A DNA stretch of 64,000 bases from Rosa chinensis (GCF_002994745.2 NC_037093.1:14333555-14397554); one strand, 5' to 3'. Numbered from the stretch's first letter, positions 45,567-58,573 are shown. Numbers and translations: made by a program. The notes: generated by a model not told the origin, from the letters alone.

Positions 45567-48500
45567 GTGTCGCCCAAATGTGGTACTTCTCTCGTTGCCT
45601 CACTAAAAACCTTGCCGAATAACAAAAACCCAGTGAGACAAAAATAATCTCGGTCGAAAGGGAAAAAGAGCACAACACACCCTTCACATTTCGAGACCAT
45701 ACATGTAGACATCTCCCCCTGATGTCTGCATCTCCCCCTGATCACTACGGTCATTGGAGTTCGGATAACTTCCTCAAACGATGCTACCAACATGTTTCTC
45801 GAAAGTGAAATTTAGACAATCACTTAGTGAGCAAGTCTGCCATATTGTCCTCATATCGAATCTAGTTCACTTTGATCTTGAAAAGAGTCTGTTGTTGTTG
45901 TTGATTATACTTGGTGTTGTCGCTTTTGATGTAGCCTTGCTTCATTTGTTCAAAACTAAAAACATTATCCTAAATGCTCGTAGGCTCATCTGTGGTAGAC
46001 TTCAAACCACAATTGTTCGAACATGCATAATTATAGATCCAATCCATAAACATTCTCGAACTACTTCATGAAGAGCAATAATCTCTACATGGTTCAAAGA
46101 TATAGCGACTAGAGTCTGTTCTGTAGACCTCTAAGATATCATGGTCTTTACTCATGGTGAACACTTAACCAGTTTGGGAATGACCTTTGTATGTGTCAAA
46201 GAGATACCGAACATCAGCAAAACCTTCCAAAACACATGTCGTTTTGGGATGGGGATAGTGGACGCAGGCCAGTGTTGGCGGTGTTCCTGGTGTGTGACGG
46301 GTCCGAATCCATTATCTCTCTGTAGGGATAGAACAAGCTCATATCAATCGTACATCTCAAGTACTGAAAAATATCTTTTTCCACCAATCCATTGGTGTCG
46401 CATTGGCGTACAGCTATACCTGGCTAACAAGTTCACAACATATGAGATGTTCGGTTTTGTGCATTTGGGTAAGTACAATAATACGCCTATTGTACTCATG
46501 TAAGACACTTATGCCTCTAGCACATATTCGTCATCATCCTTCAGACAAAGAGGATCCTTTTCAGGATCAAGAATACGAACGTTCATGGGGTGCTTGAAGG
46601 CTTGACCTTGTCAAAATGCCTAAGCATCTATCAACACGATGCTCAAGTTCTAAATTGAGATATAATCGTGTTCTCCCAAAATCCTTCATCTCAAACTCAG
46701 ATTTCAAGTGTTCAGCGATTTCCCTTAACTCTTTAAGGGCTTCTAATGAAGATCATGAGCAACATGAACCGCGATAGAATCCGAAACTTGTTATAGAAAT
46801 GCGTGGGGATATCCCTTCCTAATCAAGTAGTCACTTTAGTGAGCGTTTCAATCTTATTGCAAACGCGCTCCGTGGTCTAGAGCCACTTGACTTGGGTAAA
46901 TGAAGTTCACCATGAACCTTCATGTACATTCCTTATCTAGATCCCTATAGAGATACGTAGTGACCACATTTGTAAGCTGCATGTTCAGTTATTTGGAAAC
47001 TACCAAACTGACAGGGTAGTGGAGTGCAATGACATCCATTACGAGAGAATATGTCTCATCGTAGTCGATTCCAGGGCATTTTGTGAGAAGCTTTGCGCCA
47101 TAAGGCGAGATTGCCATCTCTTTTTCTCATCACGCTTTCTAACGAAGATCCATTAGTCAATAGGTTTTATGTTAGGAGGTGTTGGCATAATTGGCTCGAA
47201 AACCTTCCTTTTCGTTAGAGAATCCATCTTAAGTTGGATCGCATCTTTCCATTTAGGCCAAATTTCTCTACGTTGGCATTCATTCATCAACGGAGTGTGG
47301 TTCGATATTATTGGACTCAACAAACTCATGCGTCATCAATTATGACGGAGTTTCTATCCCACGTCTCATGTATTCTAGTGTAATTTTCATAGAGCTCTAT
47401 ATTCTCAGGAATAGGTTCTGACGTTGAGGCGTCCCCCAACGATAAACATAACTTGGAAGATTCTCATAAGACGGATTTTGAGTCTTGATGATTAAAGGAT
47501 TGGAATGTGCCAAAGTATCCTTCGAACCCATGGGCCTCCCAAGCATCCTAGCTGGGGCCATGGCCTATAACGCCAGAATACCTCTGTCTTTGGCGTTGGC
47601 ACCATCCCTACCTCCGTGTAGGGTGGCGCTACGTCCTCTCGTAGGGACGTCCTTCCTTGCAGGCATGTTTGCAGCATATTTGTGTGATCTCGTCACTTTA
47701 ACGGAGATCGAGATGAGACATAGTGGAGACAGGCCAAGACAAGTCATGTCGTTCTTGCTGAACATCTGTGTTCTTATCTCCCCCTAGCGACGGGAAGACT
47801 GTCTCATTAAAGTGACATTCGTAAATCTAGTGGTAAGGAGATCGCCATGCAAGGGCATTAAGTGGCAGACGATTGTTGGAGTCTCAAATCCAACTGAGTT
47901 GCCCATTCGTCTTTAAGGACCCATTATAGAGCATTGTGCCGGCACAATTGGCACATAAATGGTACACTCAAATATGCATAAGTACGATATTTGTACCCAG
48001 TCACTAGCTGTAATGCAGAGGTAGATTGAGTGGCAGTGGGTCGTAGACGAATTAGCATAGTTGCATGCGATATTGCATCACCCCAAGCGGATATAAGAAG
48101 ATTGGCGTGCATTACCAATGTCCGGACTACCATCATAGTCGTTTCCACGAGACCATTTGGGTGTGTTCATGGGAATATAATGTTCAACATTAGTCCCGAT
48201 GCAATAACCATCGAAAGTCTTCGATGCAACTCTCTAGCATCGTCAAGTCCAATTGACGGAATAGGATGATCCCAGGAGTAAGCCTGTTGTTGTATGATAT
48301 GTGCTAGGAGTGTAGCATAAACAACATTTACAAATGGACAATGGCACAATACGTGACCAGCGTGTTTGCGTGTCAACCAACATCATGAGATATTTAAACG
48401 TCCGCAAGTTGGTTGAACTAGTCCACAGAATCCCTAAGGATTCTATGTAAGAACAGAATGAGTATTTTCATATCCTTTGCATAGGAAGGTCTCAGTCCTA

Positions 48501-49620
48501 ATTTTTCTAAGGAACAGACTTTGTAAAACTAGCAAGAGGCTTTAGATGCAACCAATGAGGATTGTGGTTGAGCCTGAGCATCTGAAATGCTATTTGAAGC
48601 AAAGTTGGTGATTGCAGTATCACCTAGAGAGCCATCACCATGATGGGCACCATCCATGGAGTCGTGGATAGGGACTGTGCCAGCTCTAGGCTGGTGGTGG
48701 ACTGCGACGGCAGTCACACTTAGTCCAGGAATCAACTTTTGATTCATGCTTTGTTTCGCTCAAGAGAAATGATGTCCATGTGAAGTCTTTAGTCGACGGA
48801 TCATCATATCATGACTAGGATTACCTATCATGTCGTGACGAAGCTAATATGTGTCTAAACCAAGAGATTTTCTCTCATAACTTTATTGGATTTAATAACT
48901 CGAATAGTGACATAGAGTCCACTAGAGAGACACATAAACTTCTCTAAGATGCGCCTTTGTTCACAATCGTTAGAGGTATTGCAAAGGAACTCATTTTCGT
49001 TCTCTACATGTGATTTCGCATGGAATCCGTTGGCTATTCATAGGTGCGATTTGCCCTAGGAGCGTAGAGAGTTTCTGTGACAGTAATTAAGGTGCCATTT
49101 GGCAAGTGTAACTTGGGCTATTCCATGTTCTTGAATTAATACTGATGAGCCAACCATCATAGTCACAAAGTAATATGCTTAGAATCAAAATTGAGTCATA
49201 ATAAAAAGAACTCGAAATTTTATTCATAAGCCAACGGAATACATCATTGTCTCTTTTACCAAAGAAAATCTAATGCAAAATGCTAGCTAATGCAAAAACA
49301 ATGGTAGTCGTCTATCTTCTTTCGGTAATTCCAAAATAAATGTGACCAGGTGAGTAGAGAGATGTCGGTGGAGCAATGCTCGCTTAAGTACCACTAATCT
49401 TAGAACCTTCCTAGACATCACACTTACTTTGAGTGAGCCTACTTTGAAGAAAGACTAAACCATTGGCATCTACTACAAAGTATATGGCAACTGCCTCTTA
49501 TATCTCTTGGAAAAATAAAGACTCAAACAGAATTGGCTATCTATTGATCCCAGCCAGATTTGTAGTCTTCAACCCTTCACTCTAGATCATCTTCTTGATC
49601 TTCTTATTCCACATAGTAAG
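45567..49620 (-). pseudogene. Broken Copia pol (integrase, reverse transcriptase, RNase H)
   Basis: Read on the minus strand from high to low coordinates, traces appear in Copia order. An integrase C-terminal block (ATQSTSALQLVTGYKYRT) lies at 47990-48060. The integrase-RT hinge (HKYAANMPARKDVPTRGR) lies near 47680, with the RPMGSKD motif near 47530. Reverse transcriptase (PGIDYDETYSLVMDVIALHY) lies near 47040-47080 and VVTTYLYRDLDKE near 46940. RNase H (ISWRST-QTLVA, HVEIIALHE) lies near 46080-46130. Many stops and frame changes separate them, so no functional protein is possible. Confidence 0.8.
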
Positions 49621-50635
49621 CTTCTCTTGCTTCACAATATGCTTTGTAGACGGTGACAATTTCTTCATGAGCTCTACAAATGTGTGCCCAATGATCAGAC
49701 ACTCCACATCGAGAACATACATCTCTTTGCTCAAACTTCATTGATTGAGGCTCTTTGAAAGGGTCATTTAGATGGCTCTTAGTGTTGATGGTTCCACCAA
49801 CATGACCAGAGGCGTTGCCTCCCTCTTTCTTTCCACGTTGACCTCTTCGGTTCCGTGTTCGCCTATTTTGGCGATTACATTCCCAAGTAGAGCAATTATA
49901 TAGACCAGAACGTCCAGAAGTATCCCTAAGGTTACGGTTTCACTCTTAGTGCCTTCTCTTAGGGGCATGACTATAATTGGATTCCGGAATATGCTCTAGT
50001 TCCACGGATCTCAAATTATAGTGCTTCACAAGGATGTTGTCATGCTTTTCAGCAACATTCATAGCTCCAATGAGCTCATGAAATCTTGTGATCCGTCCTG
50101 CAGTAATATCAATTCGATAGTTCTTAGCAACCATCAATGTAGAGACGGGGAAGGTAGAGAGAGTCTTTTCAATCAACATCGCATTTGTGATCTTTTTACC
50201 ACAGAATTCTATTAAGGATTTAATGCGAAGTGCTTCCGAGTTGTAGTCAAGAACTGACTTGAAATCACATAAGCGGAGGCTATGCCATCTCACTTCTAGG
50301 TCAGGAAGCAGGGAGTCACAGACGTTGCCAAATCTTTCTTCGAGTGAGACCCACAGCCTTCTGGGGTCTTCTTCATTCATATACTCGTACTGGAGCGAAT
50401 CATCCATATGACGAGTCATTTGGATGATGGTTTTTGCCTTATTTGCCTCTAAGGCTGCTCTATTTGCTTCCAAAGCTTGAGCTTACTCAACAGTTAGCAC
50501 GTCCTGGCTAGGCTCGAGAATCGTATCCAGGATTCCATCGGCCTTGAGATGCTAGCGGACAACACGAACCCACCTGTGATATCCAGAGCCAGTTGTTCCC
50601 AATGGAGCAAAGTCCAATTTGTTCAGGTTACTCAT
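49621..50635 (-). pseudogene. Broken Copia gag with zinc knuckle
   Basis: A gag start (MSNLNKLDFAPLG) can be read from 50635. In-frame stops occur near 50552 and 50483. The longest intact piece (50473-49946, 175 residues) has the UBN2-type gag pattern, with DPRRLWVSLEERF and LIEKTLSTFP. Further along, near 49720-49640, comes a zinc knuckle C-x2-C-x4-H-x4-C (CSRCGVSDHWAHIC) in another frame. Gag forms the retroelement particle and the knuckle binds RNA. Confidence 0.85.
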
Positions 50636-51558
50636 CCTGAAAGAGAACAAGAAATTAGGGTTAGTTTCGGACCATAAAAGGCTACCACGAAAACATATAA
50701 AAATTTCTGAGCGTAGTCGCTTCTAAGAAATTAGGAATTTCCGAGCGTAGTCGCTTCAAAGAAATTTGATTCAAAGAGGTATTGGATTAGATCGAAACAA
50801 TGACATAAGTGGTCAATCATAAATTCTCTACAAACTCTAAGTTTGGAGATCTCAACAAGCTCCAAGCTTAGAGTGAGCAAGAACCCCCACAGTTAGGCTT
50901 AATTAGGTCTCCCCTATGATGAAGAAATGGTGGTAGAAGAAGGGAGGTTGCAAGTCCCCGAGAAAAGAAGAGAACAGGAATAAAAACTTCAAAAACGGGA
51001 ACTTTTAGTAAAACATACCTCTTAGGATTGCAGAACGTATTTGGTCATTGTTGTAGGATTGGAGACAAGCTTCAGTCCTAGTGCAAGCAAGCAGACTTGT
51101 AGGATTGCAGCGTGGTCGTGAAGTCGCGGGGGTTGAGGAATCGCCGAGTCGCGGGGTCCCGGGATCGCGGGTTCTTGGATCCGCGAGGCCGCAGTGTAGC
51201 GTGGTCTAGTTGTCGCTGGGTCGCGGTCGAGCGAGCGTGAGAGCAGGCAGGCGCTGTAGGGGCAGCGAGGCTAACTTGGTAGGGTTAGCATTGAGTTGCA
51301 AAGCGGGGGCTACTGCAAGGCTGCTGCGGGGATGCTGTGGGGCCGCTACGAGGATGTTGCGGGGCCGCTGCGGGGATACTGCGGGTGCTGCAGAGCTACG
51401 GGTGGCACCGATAACATGGGCAAGTAGCGTTGAGGCGCGCGCTGGGCTGGTTAGCACAGGGCTGCGCAGGCATGCGCGGGGGCAGCGGGCGAGTGTAGGG
51501 CTGCAGGGGATTTGGTGAGAAGAGTTTTAGGATTTTGGTTTTTAGGGCTAGGGTTAGG

Positions 51559-51574
51559 GCTCGTGCTGATAACG
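51559..51574 (-). promoter_or_regulatory. Primer-binding-site region of the old Copia
   Basis: On minus, CGTTATCAGCACGAGC follows the 5' LTR end directly. This resembles the 'TTATCAGCACGAGC' primer sites of several plant Copia elements; the matching tRNA was not checked. A GC-rich leader (51100-51540) follows before gag. Confidence 0.6.
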
Positions 51575-51793
51575 TGTTTTAGAAAAACGGGAATTGAGAT
51601 AAAATTGCTGCGTATTCTCATTGATAATAGGCCTCTTTATATAAATGATTACAGTGCATAGAATCAATCATACAAGAAAATGTAATCATACATTGAATAT
51701 GAATATCTAGATCATTCTAATTAAACTCTATTACCACTAGATCAAGTAACCTAAGGTTTGAGCCAGACATACAAATAGAGATTTACTTAAACA
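51575..51793 (-). repeat. 5' LTR of the old Copia
   Basis: 219 bp, TGTTTAAG...TAAAACA on minus, with 'tatataaag' at 51636-51644 (minus 'ctttatata') as a likely promoter region. Its partner is the split LTR at 36683-36884 plus 45537-45557. Confidence 0.88.
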
Positions 51794-51798
51794 TAACT

Positions 51799-53721
51799 TA
51801 ATTTCATCAAAATTTCAAATTTTTCTTGCTCTAAATGTAAATTAAGAGTCGAGCCAAGTTTAAACTCGATCCCATCACAATTCCTTTCACAAAAAGTGAG
51901 TCAAGCTGAACAAAACCAAGTATCACACCTAATCGGACTCGATCTAAATAATTACGAACTTGAACACCCTCAGCTTCGGTTGGACTCATTTACAACATCT
52001 CGTTTGGTAAGACCAGATCAACCTAACAGGCCCAAAGATGAGATTACAGTCTGTATTACTTTTCTGTTCAGATATGGATTTAGCTGAAGCCAGGGTTTTG
52101 ATTCAAATATATACCGATGGACAAGGACGATCACAAAGAGTTGGAAAGCCCCCCAGAAACATGTTGATGATGCGCGCACCAGAGATCATTCAACCTTTAA
52201 TAGTATATGATGGTGTGTTACTCCATCAGCCTAATAGTGCCTTTCTGGCTGGCTGAGACAAAAGCTGCTCATCACATGGATTTTTAATAAACCAACAGTC
52301 GATCCACGGATTCAGCGTCAACCTTACTTAGGCCACATGATCGATAAGGCCTTGCTGAGTGTGTACGTGTATATGTAGATATGCAACACTTCGCTTCAAA
52401 ATTATTTTGCATACTTCACAAAATAGTTACAAATTCAAAATGTTCGAATGGTAATACAACAGTGTACAATCTTTATCGAACTTCGTAAATGTGTTTGTTG
52501 TGAAATTTTAGGTAAGAGTAGTAATGTACTATGCTGGGCGAGAGTGCAAGAACATAGACATGATTAGGGTGGAATATTGACAATAATATATATGCATGTA
52601 TGTGTTGTTATTATTACAAATGACATTAGTCGATGCGATTATTTAGTTCTGTTTCCACGAGAGGAAATATTGGGGATTGGGCATGAATTATAAGTTATAT
52701 GGAACCTTTTTTTTTTTTTTTGAAGAGAAACATAATATATACGGAACATGTTTGTAAAGTGGTGTGTAATGTGTTGGTGACTAATGAACACTAAACCTGC
52801 GTCTTGCATAGTTCTGCTGTTTATAGAGAGAGCTATAGCAGCTTTAACCCGTCTAGTCGTATAACTTATTATTTGCAATCACTACAGCTACTGAAGAACT
52901 CTGTATCATTTGCATTGATATGAGCACCATGTGTACGTAAGATTCTTAAAATCTTTTCTGACAAGAGAAAAAAACAAAAACAAAAACAAAAAAGGATTCC
53001 CAAGGTTTTTACCAAAATTTAACAAGAACTAGCTGGAATGTGTACGTAGCAATAGGACTTTAGGTCTGCGATATGACTGTAGGTATATGTACTTCATTTA
53101 TGAAATACCAATAATTATTTCATGATTGACCAAAAAAAAAAAAACAATTATTTCATGATTTTAGTAAGATTGTGATAAGAGAAGAGCAAATTACGCTTCA
53201 TATTAGCAGTGTGCAGGCTAGAAAGAGATAAAATATATAAAAAAAAGAATGAGAGAGAGGGAGATAAAAATAACGTACTTGCTGAATGAGAGACTAGTGG
53301 GATGACACACTCTTCATACATAGCATGTCAATAACACTATAATAGCGTCCTAAGGATTGGTGGGCTTTCTCTTCCTCCAAGTTCTTAACAAGCTTCGAAT
53401 CAAGGTGAAAAAGGTTTTATGAGAACCAAATGATCACACCCCACTAAAAACTTCATACATATGGTTGATATTAGAGACAATTAATTGCTCTTTTCTTCCA
53501 TAGTGGCTCATGCCAAAGGCTTGTGATAAGATGAGCGCAAATAGTTGCTTTGAGTATGAACCATAAATTGGTTTTGAGTTGTTTGTGATTTCATAAAACC
53601 TTCTTCACTTTGACTCGATTGATCATTCTTCAATTGTTGGCCCGTTGGATTAACGTAGTGTATTATTTCAGAATTACAAACACGTACTAGTAATCACGCC
53701 TAGCTATGACATACGTAATAT
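51799..53721. other. Non-coding spacer right of the Copia stack
   Basis: No supported gene. Short frames near 51896-52256 have no recognisable content. There are T-rich and A-rich tracts at 52708-52723 and 53132-53144. Confidence 0.5.
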
Positions 53722-54606
53722 GGGTTAGGTTCAATGGTCACAAAATATGACACAAGTTTTTACACAAATTTCTGACAATTAGATTTTATGGTAATCATAG
53801 TGTAGATTATGGATGACATGGCATATTTCTGGTAATTATTTATTTTCTATTTAATGATTTTATCCTCGTAAATTAGATTAATTTACTCACAGAAAAAGAA
53901 TTATTTATTTATGTCTCCTCCTTCTCTCCTGCATTCATGGCCGTCTTCTACTCTACTTTTTTTCTTTGTTTGCATTCAAATCAATGGTGACAGTGATTAT
54001 GTAGAGAGAAAGGCATAGGTCATTATAGGCATTTGCATTATCTTAGGAATGGACTCTTTGTGAAACTGGAATACTAGGTGATAATCAATGGTTTTCTTTG
54101 AAATAAATTTATCAAACTGGGTTTGGATTTGAAAGTGTTTTCAGCTTTTTGCTTTTCAACCTCAGCCAATATGAGTTTATGAATTATGGTTGATCACTTG
54201 ATTCACATTTTGTCTGTGTTTTGTGAAAACACTGAGGGCATATCTTGGTTTGTGAATCTGGTCAAAATTAGAGAAACACATAATCGATCAGGAATATCTT
54301 GTTTTTTGGTCATATTCATCAATGTTTGTGTGGATTTGCTAAAAAAAAAAAAATCCTAGACCACGAACCTTAAGATGACTAAATGAAATTAGAGAGTGAG
54401 AGATGTAAAATGATTTTATCAAGATAAATGATAACAGCAAGATTAAAAAATTCATTTTTTTATTACAAAATATAGAAATAAAAGATTTATATGATATATC
54501 ATATATGTCATCATTCATAATCTACACTGTCAAATGTTATAAAATCTAATAGTCAGAAATTTGTATAAAAAATTGTGTCATATTTTGTGGTCATTGAACC
54601 TAGCCC
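53722..54606. mobile_element. Foldback DNA element, ~885 bp
   Basis: The left arm 'gggttaggttcaatggtcac' and the right arm (reverse complement) 'gggctaggttcaatgaccac' begin inverted repeats of ~130 bp. These share 'aaaatatgacacaa', 'acaaatttctgac' and 'agtgtagattatg'. The ~600 bp between them is AT-rich and non-coding. The TSD is unclear, so the superfamily is open. Confidence 0.7.
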
Positions 54607-55201
54607 ATGTAGGATAATATATTCAGAAATTAAGAAGTTGAATTCAGAGGTTAGTAAAAAGCAATAATTCACACTTGTGTTGAATTAGCCGAAACATTCA
54701 ACAGGACAACCCATTCAACACAGTTTCCAATTCGTACCTTTGCATTATTGCCATCATGATTATATTCATATCACTAATTCATAACATGATTGAAAATTCC
54801 ACCAACTGTGTCTCTCATCTTGTTCATGATTCATACATCCCGTTTGCATAGCATCCCACGAAAATGAGATACAAAGGAAATGAGGCCCAAGGAGCTTATT
54901 GTTAAAAAAATAAAAAATAAAAAAACCTATGTTTTGGCAGCATTCCCATAATTTCATATATGAATTATAACCATCATAACAAAATCTGAAAACTATAACA
55001 GAATGAAAAACCCCCCCAATTCCATATTAATTGCCTTATCATGATGTTCATGAGGCATGAATCATGAATCATGGTACACATTCTACTTGGATATCAATGA
55101 TCTTTGAAATGAATTAGCGAGCAATGAAAGTTAACACAACCAATTTCAAGTACCAAGTTGAAAACCATAACCCAAAAGTGAGCATTAAGCAAGCTCCCTC
55201 A

Positions 55202-55738
55202 TCAAGTCTCAGCACTTCTTTCCTGTGAATTCTGTTCTTGTTGTTGTCGCTGCTGCTGCTGTTGCTTCTGCTGCTGCTGCTGCTGCTGTTGTTGTTGTTG
55301 ATTTTGACGTTGTTTTTGCTGCTGCTGAGGTTGTACTTGTTCTTCTTCCTTCATTTCTTGTGGGTTCTCAACCACCAGCTCGGCCGCCTGAACCTCCTCG
55401 ACTGAGGCGGTAGCCGGAATATGGGGCGGCGGAGGCGGAGGTTCGATCCTACCGTCAATGCAAGACGAGCATCTCTTCTCGAGCCATGCTTCAAAGTCGT
55501 AGTATTGTCCATGACCCATGACCCGACGACCTGAGCAAAGCCGACCTATCATTCCCGCTATGACTCCGAGGATGGTGATCACTGCCAGCACCGCAATCAA
55601 GGGCCCTACCGAGCCGTGACCCGAATGGGTCGTGTAGGCTTGTTGGGTCACATAAACGGGTGGTGGTGGTGGTTGCAGCTGGTCCATAGGTGTAGCGGAC
55701 ATGGACTTGAGTAAAAGGGTACTCAGAAATTGAGACAA
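55202..55738 (-). CDS. Conserved plant single-pass membrane protein with proline- and glutamine-rich segments
   Basis: An intronless frame of 178 residues. A proline run (PPPPP, 23-27) precedes a membrane segment at about 45-65 (VGPLIAVLAVITILGVIAGMI). The basic RLCSGRRVMGHGQYYDFEAW follows, then KRCSSCIDG with two close cysteines (90 and 93). A second proline run leads to a tail dominated by Gln, encoded largely by CAG/CAA. I recognise the GHGSVGPLIAVLAVI...CIDG core as a family found across seed plants without assigned function; the Gln tail looks lineage-specific. The second Met at 55702 (MSATPMDQ) gives the more usual start. A CT-rich leader lies upstream on minus (56082-56120). Function unknown. 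Confidence 0.8.
   Translation of the reverse strand: MSQFLSTLLLKSMSATPMDQLQPPPPPVYVTQQAYTTHSGHGSVGPLIAVLAVITILGVIAGMIGRLCSGRRVMGHGQYYDFEAWLEKRCSSCIDGRIEPPPPPPHIPATASVEEVQAAELVVENPQEMKEEEQVQPQQQQKQRQNQQQQQQQQQQQKQQQQQRQQQEQNSQERSAET
55245..55327. repeat. CTG/TTG trinucleotide repeat coding for poly-Gln
   Basis: Mixed ctg/ttg triplets (CAG/CAA on the coding strand) encode most of the Gln run in the membrane protein tail, interrupted by Lys and Arg codons. Length variation between individuals is likely. Confidence 0.85.
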
Positions 55739-58573
55739 ACCTATGAGAGCTTACTTACTTAAAGTAAGGAATTCCAAAAAATGCTAAACCTTTCTGGGTT
55801 TTAAATTAGAAGAGAGGAGCTGAAGTGGGGAGTGAAGTAGTCTGTGTTTGTCTTCACAAACTAGAGAAAGAAGCTATACAGATTTCTCAAGGTACGACAA
55901 AGCTATTTTGTTTTTGCCTTTTCTTTTCAGTCTGATCATCAGATTCCCGGAAAAGAAGATGGATGGAAAATGTGAAGAATTTGATGGATGGAAAATGTGA
56001 AGGGTAAGGGAGAAAAGATGTGGGAAAGCGACGGAGGGGAAGGGGAATGTTCAGGGGGCAAAACCCAAGAAAAACCCTTTTCAAATTGGAGGGAGAGAGA
56101 GAGAGACCTTTTTCTCTGGTTTTGTAAGAAAAATGAGAAACCACTTTTGCTCTTTTTCTTCATGTGCTAATTTGATGGACTGTCTGGCACTTCATAATGT
56201 GCAAAGGTCCTGTGCTTTTACAAAACCTACATTTTTTTTTAAACATTTTTCAAATCTTAGAATTTAGATGATGAGGGAGAGCACTTGTGAGTTTCTTCGA
56301 GGTGATGTTGTTTGTGCTTTTTGGCCCATGAAGATATTTTTTTTCTTTATTTTTATTATTTTTATCAAAAAATAAATAAATTTAAATAAGAATTAGGCAT
56401 AATTAATTTCACGAGTAATCACTGTCTAGACTCAAAAATCTTATCTTTAAATTTGAATGAAAGTGAATCTCTGCGAGACTCCTCGTCCATCCCTTTATTT
56501 TGATCTTATTAAGAAACAAAATTAAAATACAAAGCGAAAAACTTTCCATAATTTTGTATAGTTTAGTGTTTTCGTTTACTACTTTGGGTTTATTTGCACT
56601 TTAAAACTTATCTAAACTCAAGACTTGTTAATGATAAATTGATGACATCACACTAGTTCTAAACTCAAGACCTCTCATTTATAAATGATAAATTCATGAC
56701 ATTACACTAGCAATATCTGCTACTAAGTCAACATGAGGTCAACATCTGATACTACTTTGTGTTTATTAATTTGCACTTTAAAATGGATCCAAACTCGAGA
56801 CCTCTCATTTACAAATGATATACTCATGTCATTACACTAGTAACTAGGTCAATTTCCAAACCTTCTCCTCATCACATTTACTATGTTACCAAAGTTTGAA
56901 TCTCTATGAACTTGTTAGTGATCCAACGGTAACGTTTACTTTACTTGAAAATTGTGGAAAAAATGTACACTAGATACATGATACATCCTGCAAAATTGTG
57001 CATTGCTCCAATGGGCATGTAGTCTATCATTACCTTCCCTAGAAGAAGACCCCATTGTTGTGTAATCCTTTTCATTCATGAATTTTATTCAAAAAGAAAA
57101 ACAACGATAGTGGTAGAATTCATGAATTGTTGTTTGGCATGTAATTTAAGATGTAACTATCAAGATTCACATTTACAAAATTACTGTTCAAAATTAAATT
57201 TTGTTAAAGAAGAAAGATTAATTCAACAAAAGAAATAACCCTGTCCACTATACGTCATGCAATTGTTGTAAAAATGTCATAACCATTCAATATATAGAAT
57301 ATAGAATGTGTCCCAATAATAATTAAGTTTGGTCACTTTTAATCATATGTATGTTAAAAGGAGCATAAGCTTCAGATAATTAGTGCCTATAATGCCTAGA
57401 ATTTAGTTAAGGCCAATATGAGCCATATAGGTTTATAACTTCTTACCGATCAAACTGGGTGAGGAGTATGTCAAATTATGAGTTTCCTTGGTCAAACTTC
57501 ATAACTTCATACTAATCAAACTGGCTACCTTATCAACGATGTTGGCACTTTATATAATTAGGAGTATCTTTGGTCAATATGACCATTTTACTAACCTTAT
57601 ATATAGTGTATCAGAGAAATAGATGTTCAGATCCTTTGATACGACGTTTGTTGCGAGTGATCCTTTAATAGCTCATGTTTGCCACTTATAACTTCTTCCG
57701 TGTGAATGCACTTATTTAATCAAAACAATCAAACTAGGTCAGGCTATTCTGCATTGGTTTTGATAGTAAAAAAGGTTTAGCATCGCCTTATTTCCTGGCA
57801 TGGCAACAAAAATAGTAAGAAACTTTGTCAAAACTTTAAGCCATTGGACATGAGATTTTTATTTTTTTTCCTTGTCTTTTCCACCTCCCTAAAATTATGC
57901 TGGTGATGGAATATACTTTTTGGTAAAGCTAGCCATAGAAGTCTTATGCATTTCGCAATTATAAAGGGAAGGATTGGCGTGAGGAAATTATAAAGCTAGT
58001 AAGGTGATATCACCTGTAAACAATTGGCATGGGGGACTAAAAACTGTTTGTGATCTTAAATATAGTTTGTTTTCAACAAGTATTCGCACTGCGAAATGTA
58101 TAAACACTATCACAATCACATGATTACGAGCTTAATTACGACTGCTGCTGAAGATTAGAAGGGTTGACTTACCAAGTCACCATGAAATTCAGTATAATTA
58201 AACGGTATTCATATGCTAATACCTTGAAATGATCGAAAGTCATAAAAACTTGGAATCATTCACAATTTCACATTTCATAAGAATTTTGTGTCCTTGAAGC
58301 ATATTTAAGGAAGGTTATATATAAACTTAAATGAGTTAGTTGTCAAAAAAAAGAAAAAAAGACTAAGAATAAATTATGCACTAAAAGTCTAAAACGTATC
58401 CACATACTAGTGCATCATTTCTTATCCACATACTTGACAAAATTATTCATGATAAGCTACCGACGGTTTAGCAATTAAACGTTTTACAATAGAGGGACAA
58501 ATACAACTACTGTCGGGACATACAGAGAACAAAATATGGTTTTTGATGCTTTCGCGAATATAAGTTGTCACCA
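55739..58573. other. Upstream region of the membrane-protein gene and AT-rich spacer
   Basis: The first ~450 bp is leader and promoter of the minus-strand gene. It includes a 21-bp direct repeat 'gatggatggaaaatgtgaag' at 55958 and 55983. The rest has no gene; it holds the diverged repeat at 56580-56855 and AT-rich DNA. Confidence 0.5.
56580..56855. repeat. Diverged direct repeats, about three partial copies
   Basis: Copies near 56580-56660, 56662-56722 and 56751-56846 share 'tttgcactttaaaa', 'aaactc(a/g)agacctctcattta' and 'catgacattacactag'. Spacing and length differ between copies. Origin unknown. Confidence 0.6.

Larger units (their letters stand above)
36683..51793 (-). mobile_element. 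Decayed Ty1/Copia retrotransposon on the minus strand, hosting nested insertions
   Basis: The 5' LTR is 51793-51575. The 3' LTR is 45557-45537 plus 36884-36683, split by a later insertion. Both start TGTTTAAGTAAATC / TGTTCAAGTAAATC and end TTCTAAAACA on the minus strand. By eye about 15 substitutions over ~200 bp separate them, so the insertion is old. The flanks are 'tagct' (36678-36682) and 'taact' (51794-51798), a 5-bp TSD with one change. A PBS-like 'cgttatcagcacgagc' follows the 5' LTR and a purine tract 'aagggggag' precedes the 3' LTR. Gag, zinc knuckle, integrase, reverse transcriptase and RNase H traces appear in Copia order, all broken by stops and frameshifts. Confidence 0.88.

Noticed and set aside
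47485..47787. Plus-strand frame of 100 residues inside the Copia remnant
   Set aside because: The minus strand here carries the Copia hinge and RPMGSKD motif; the plus frame is its shadow.
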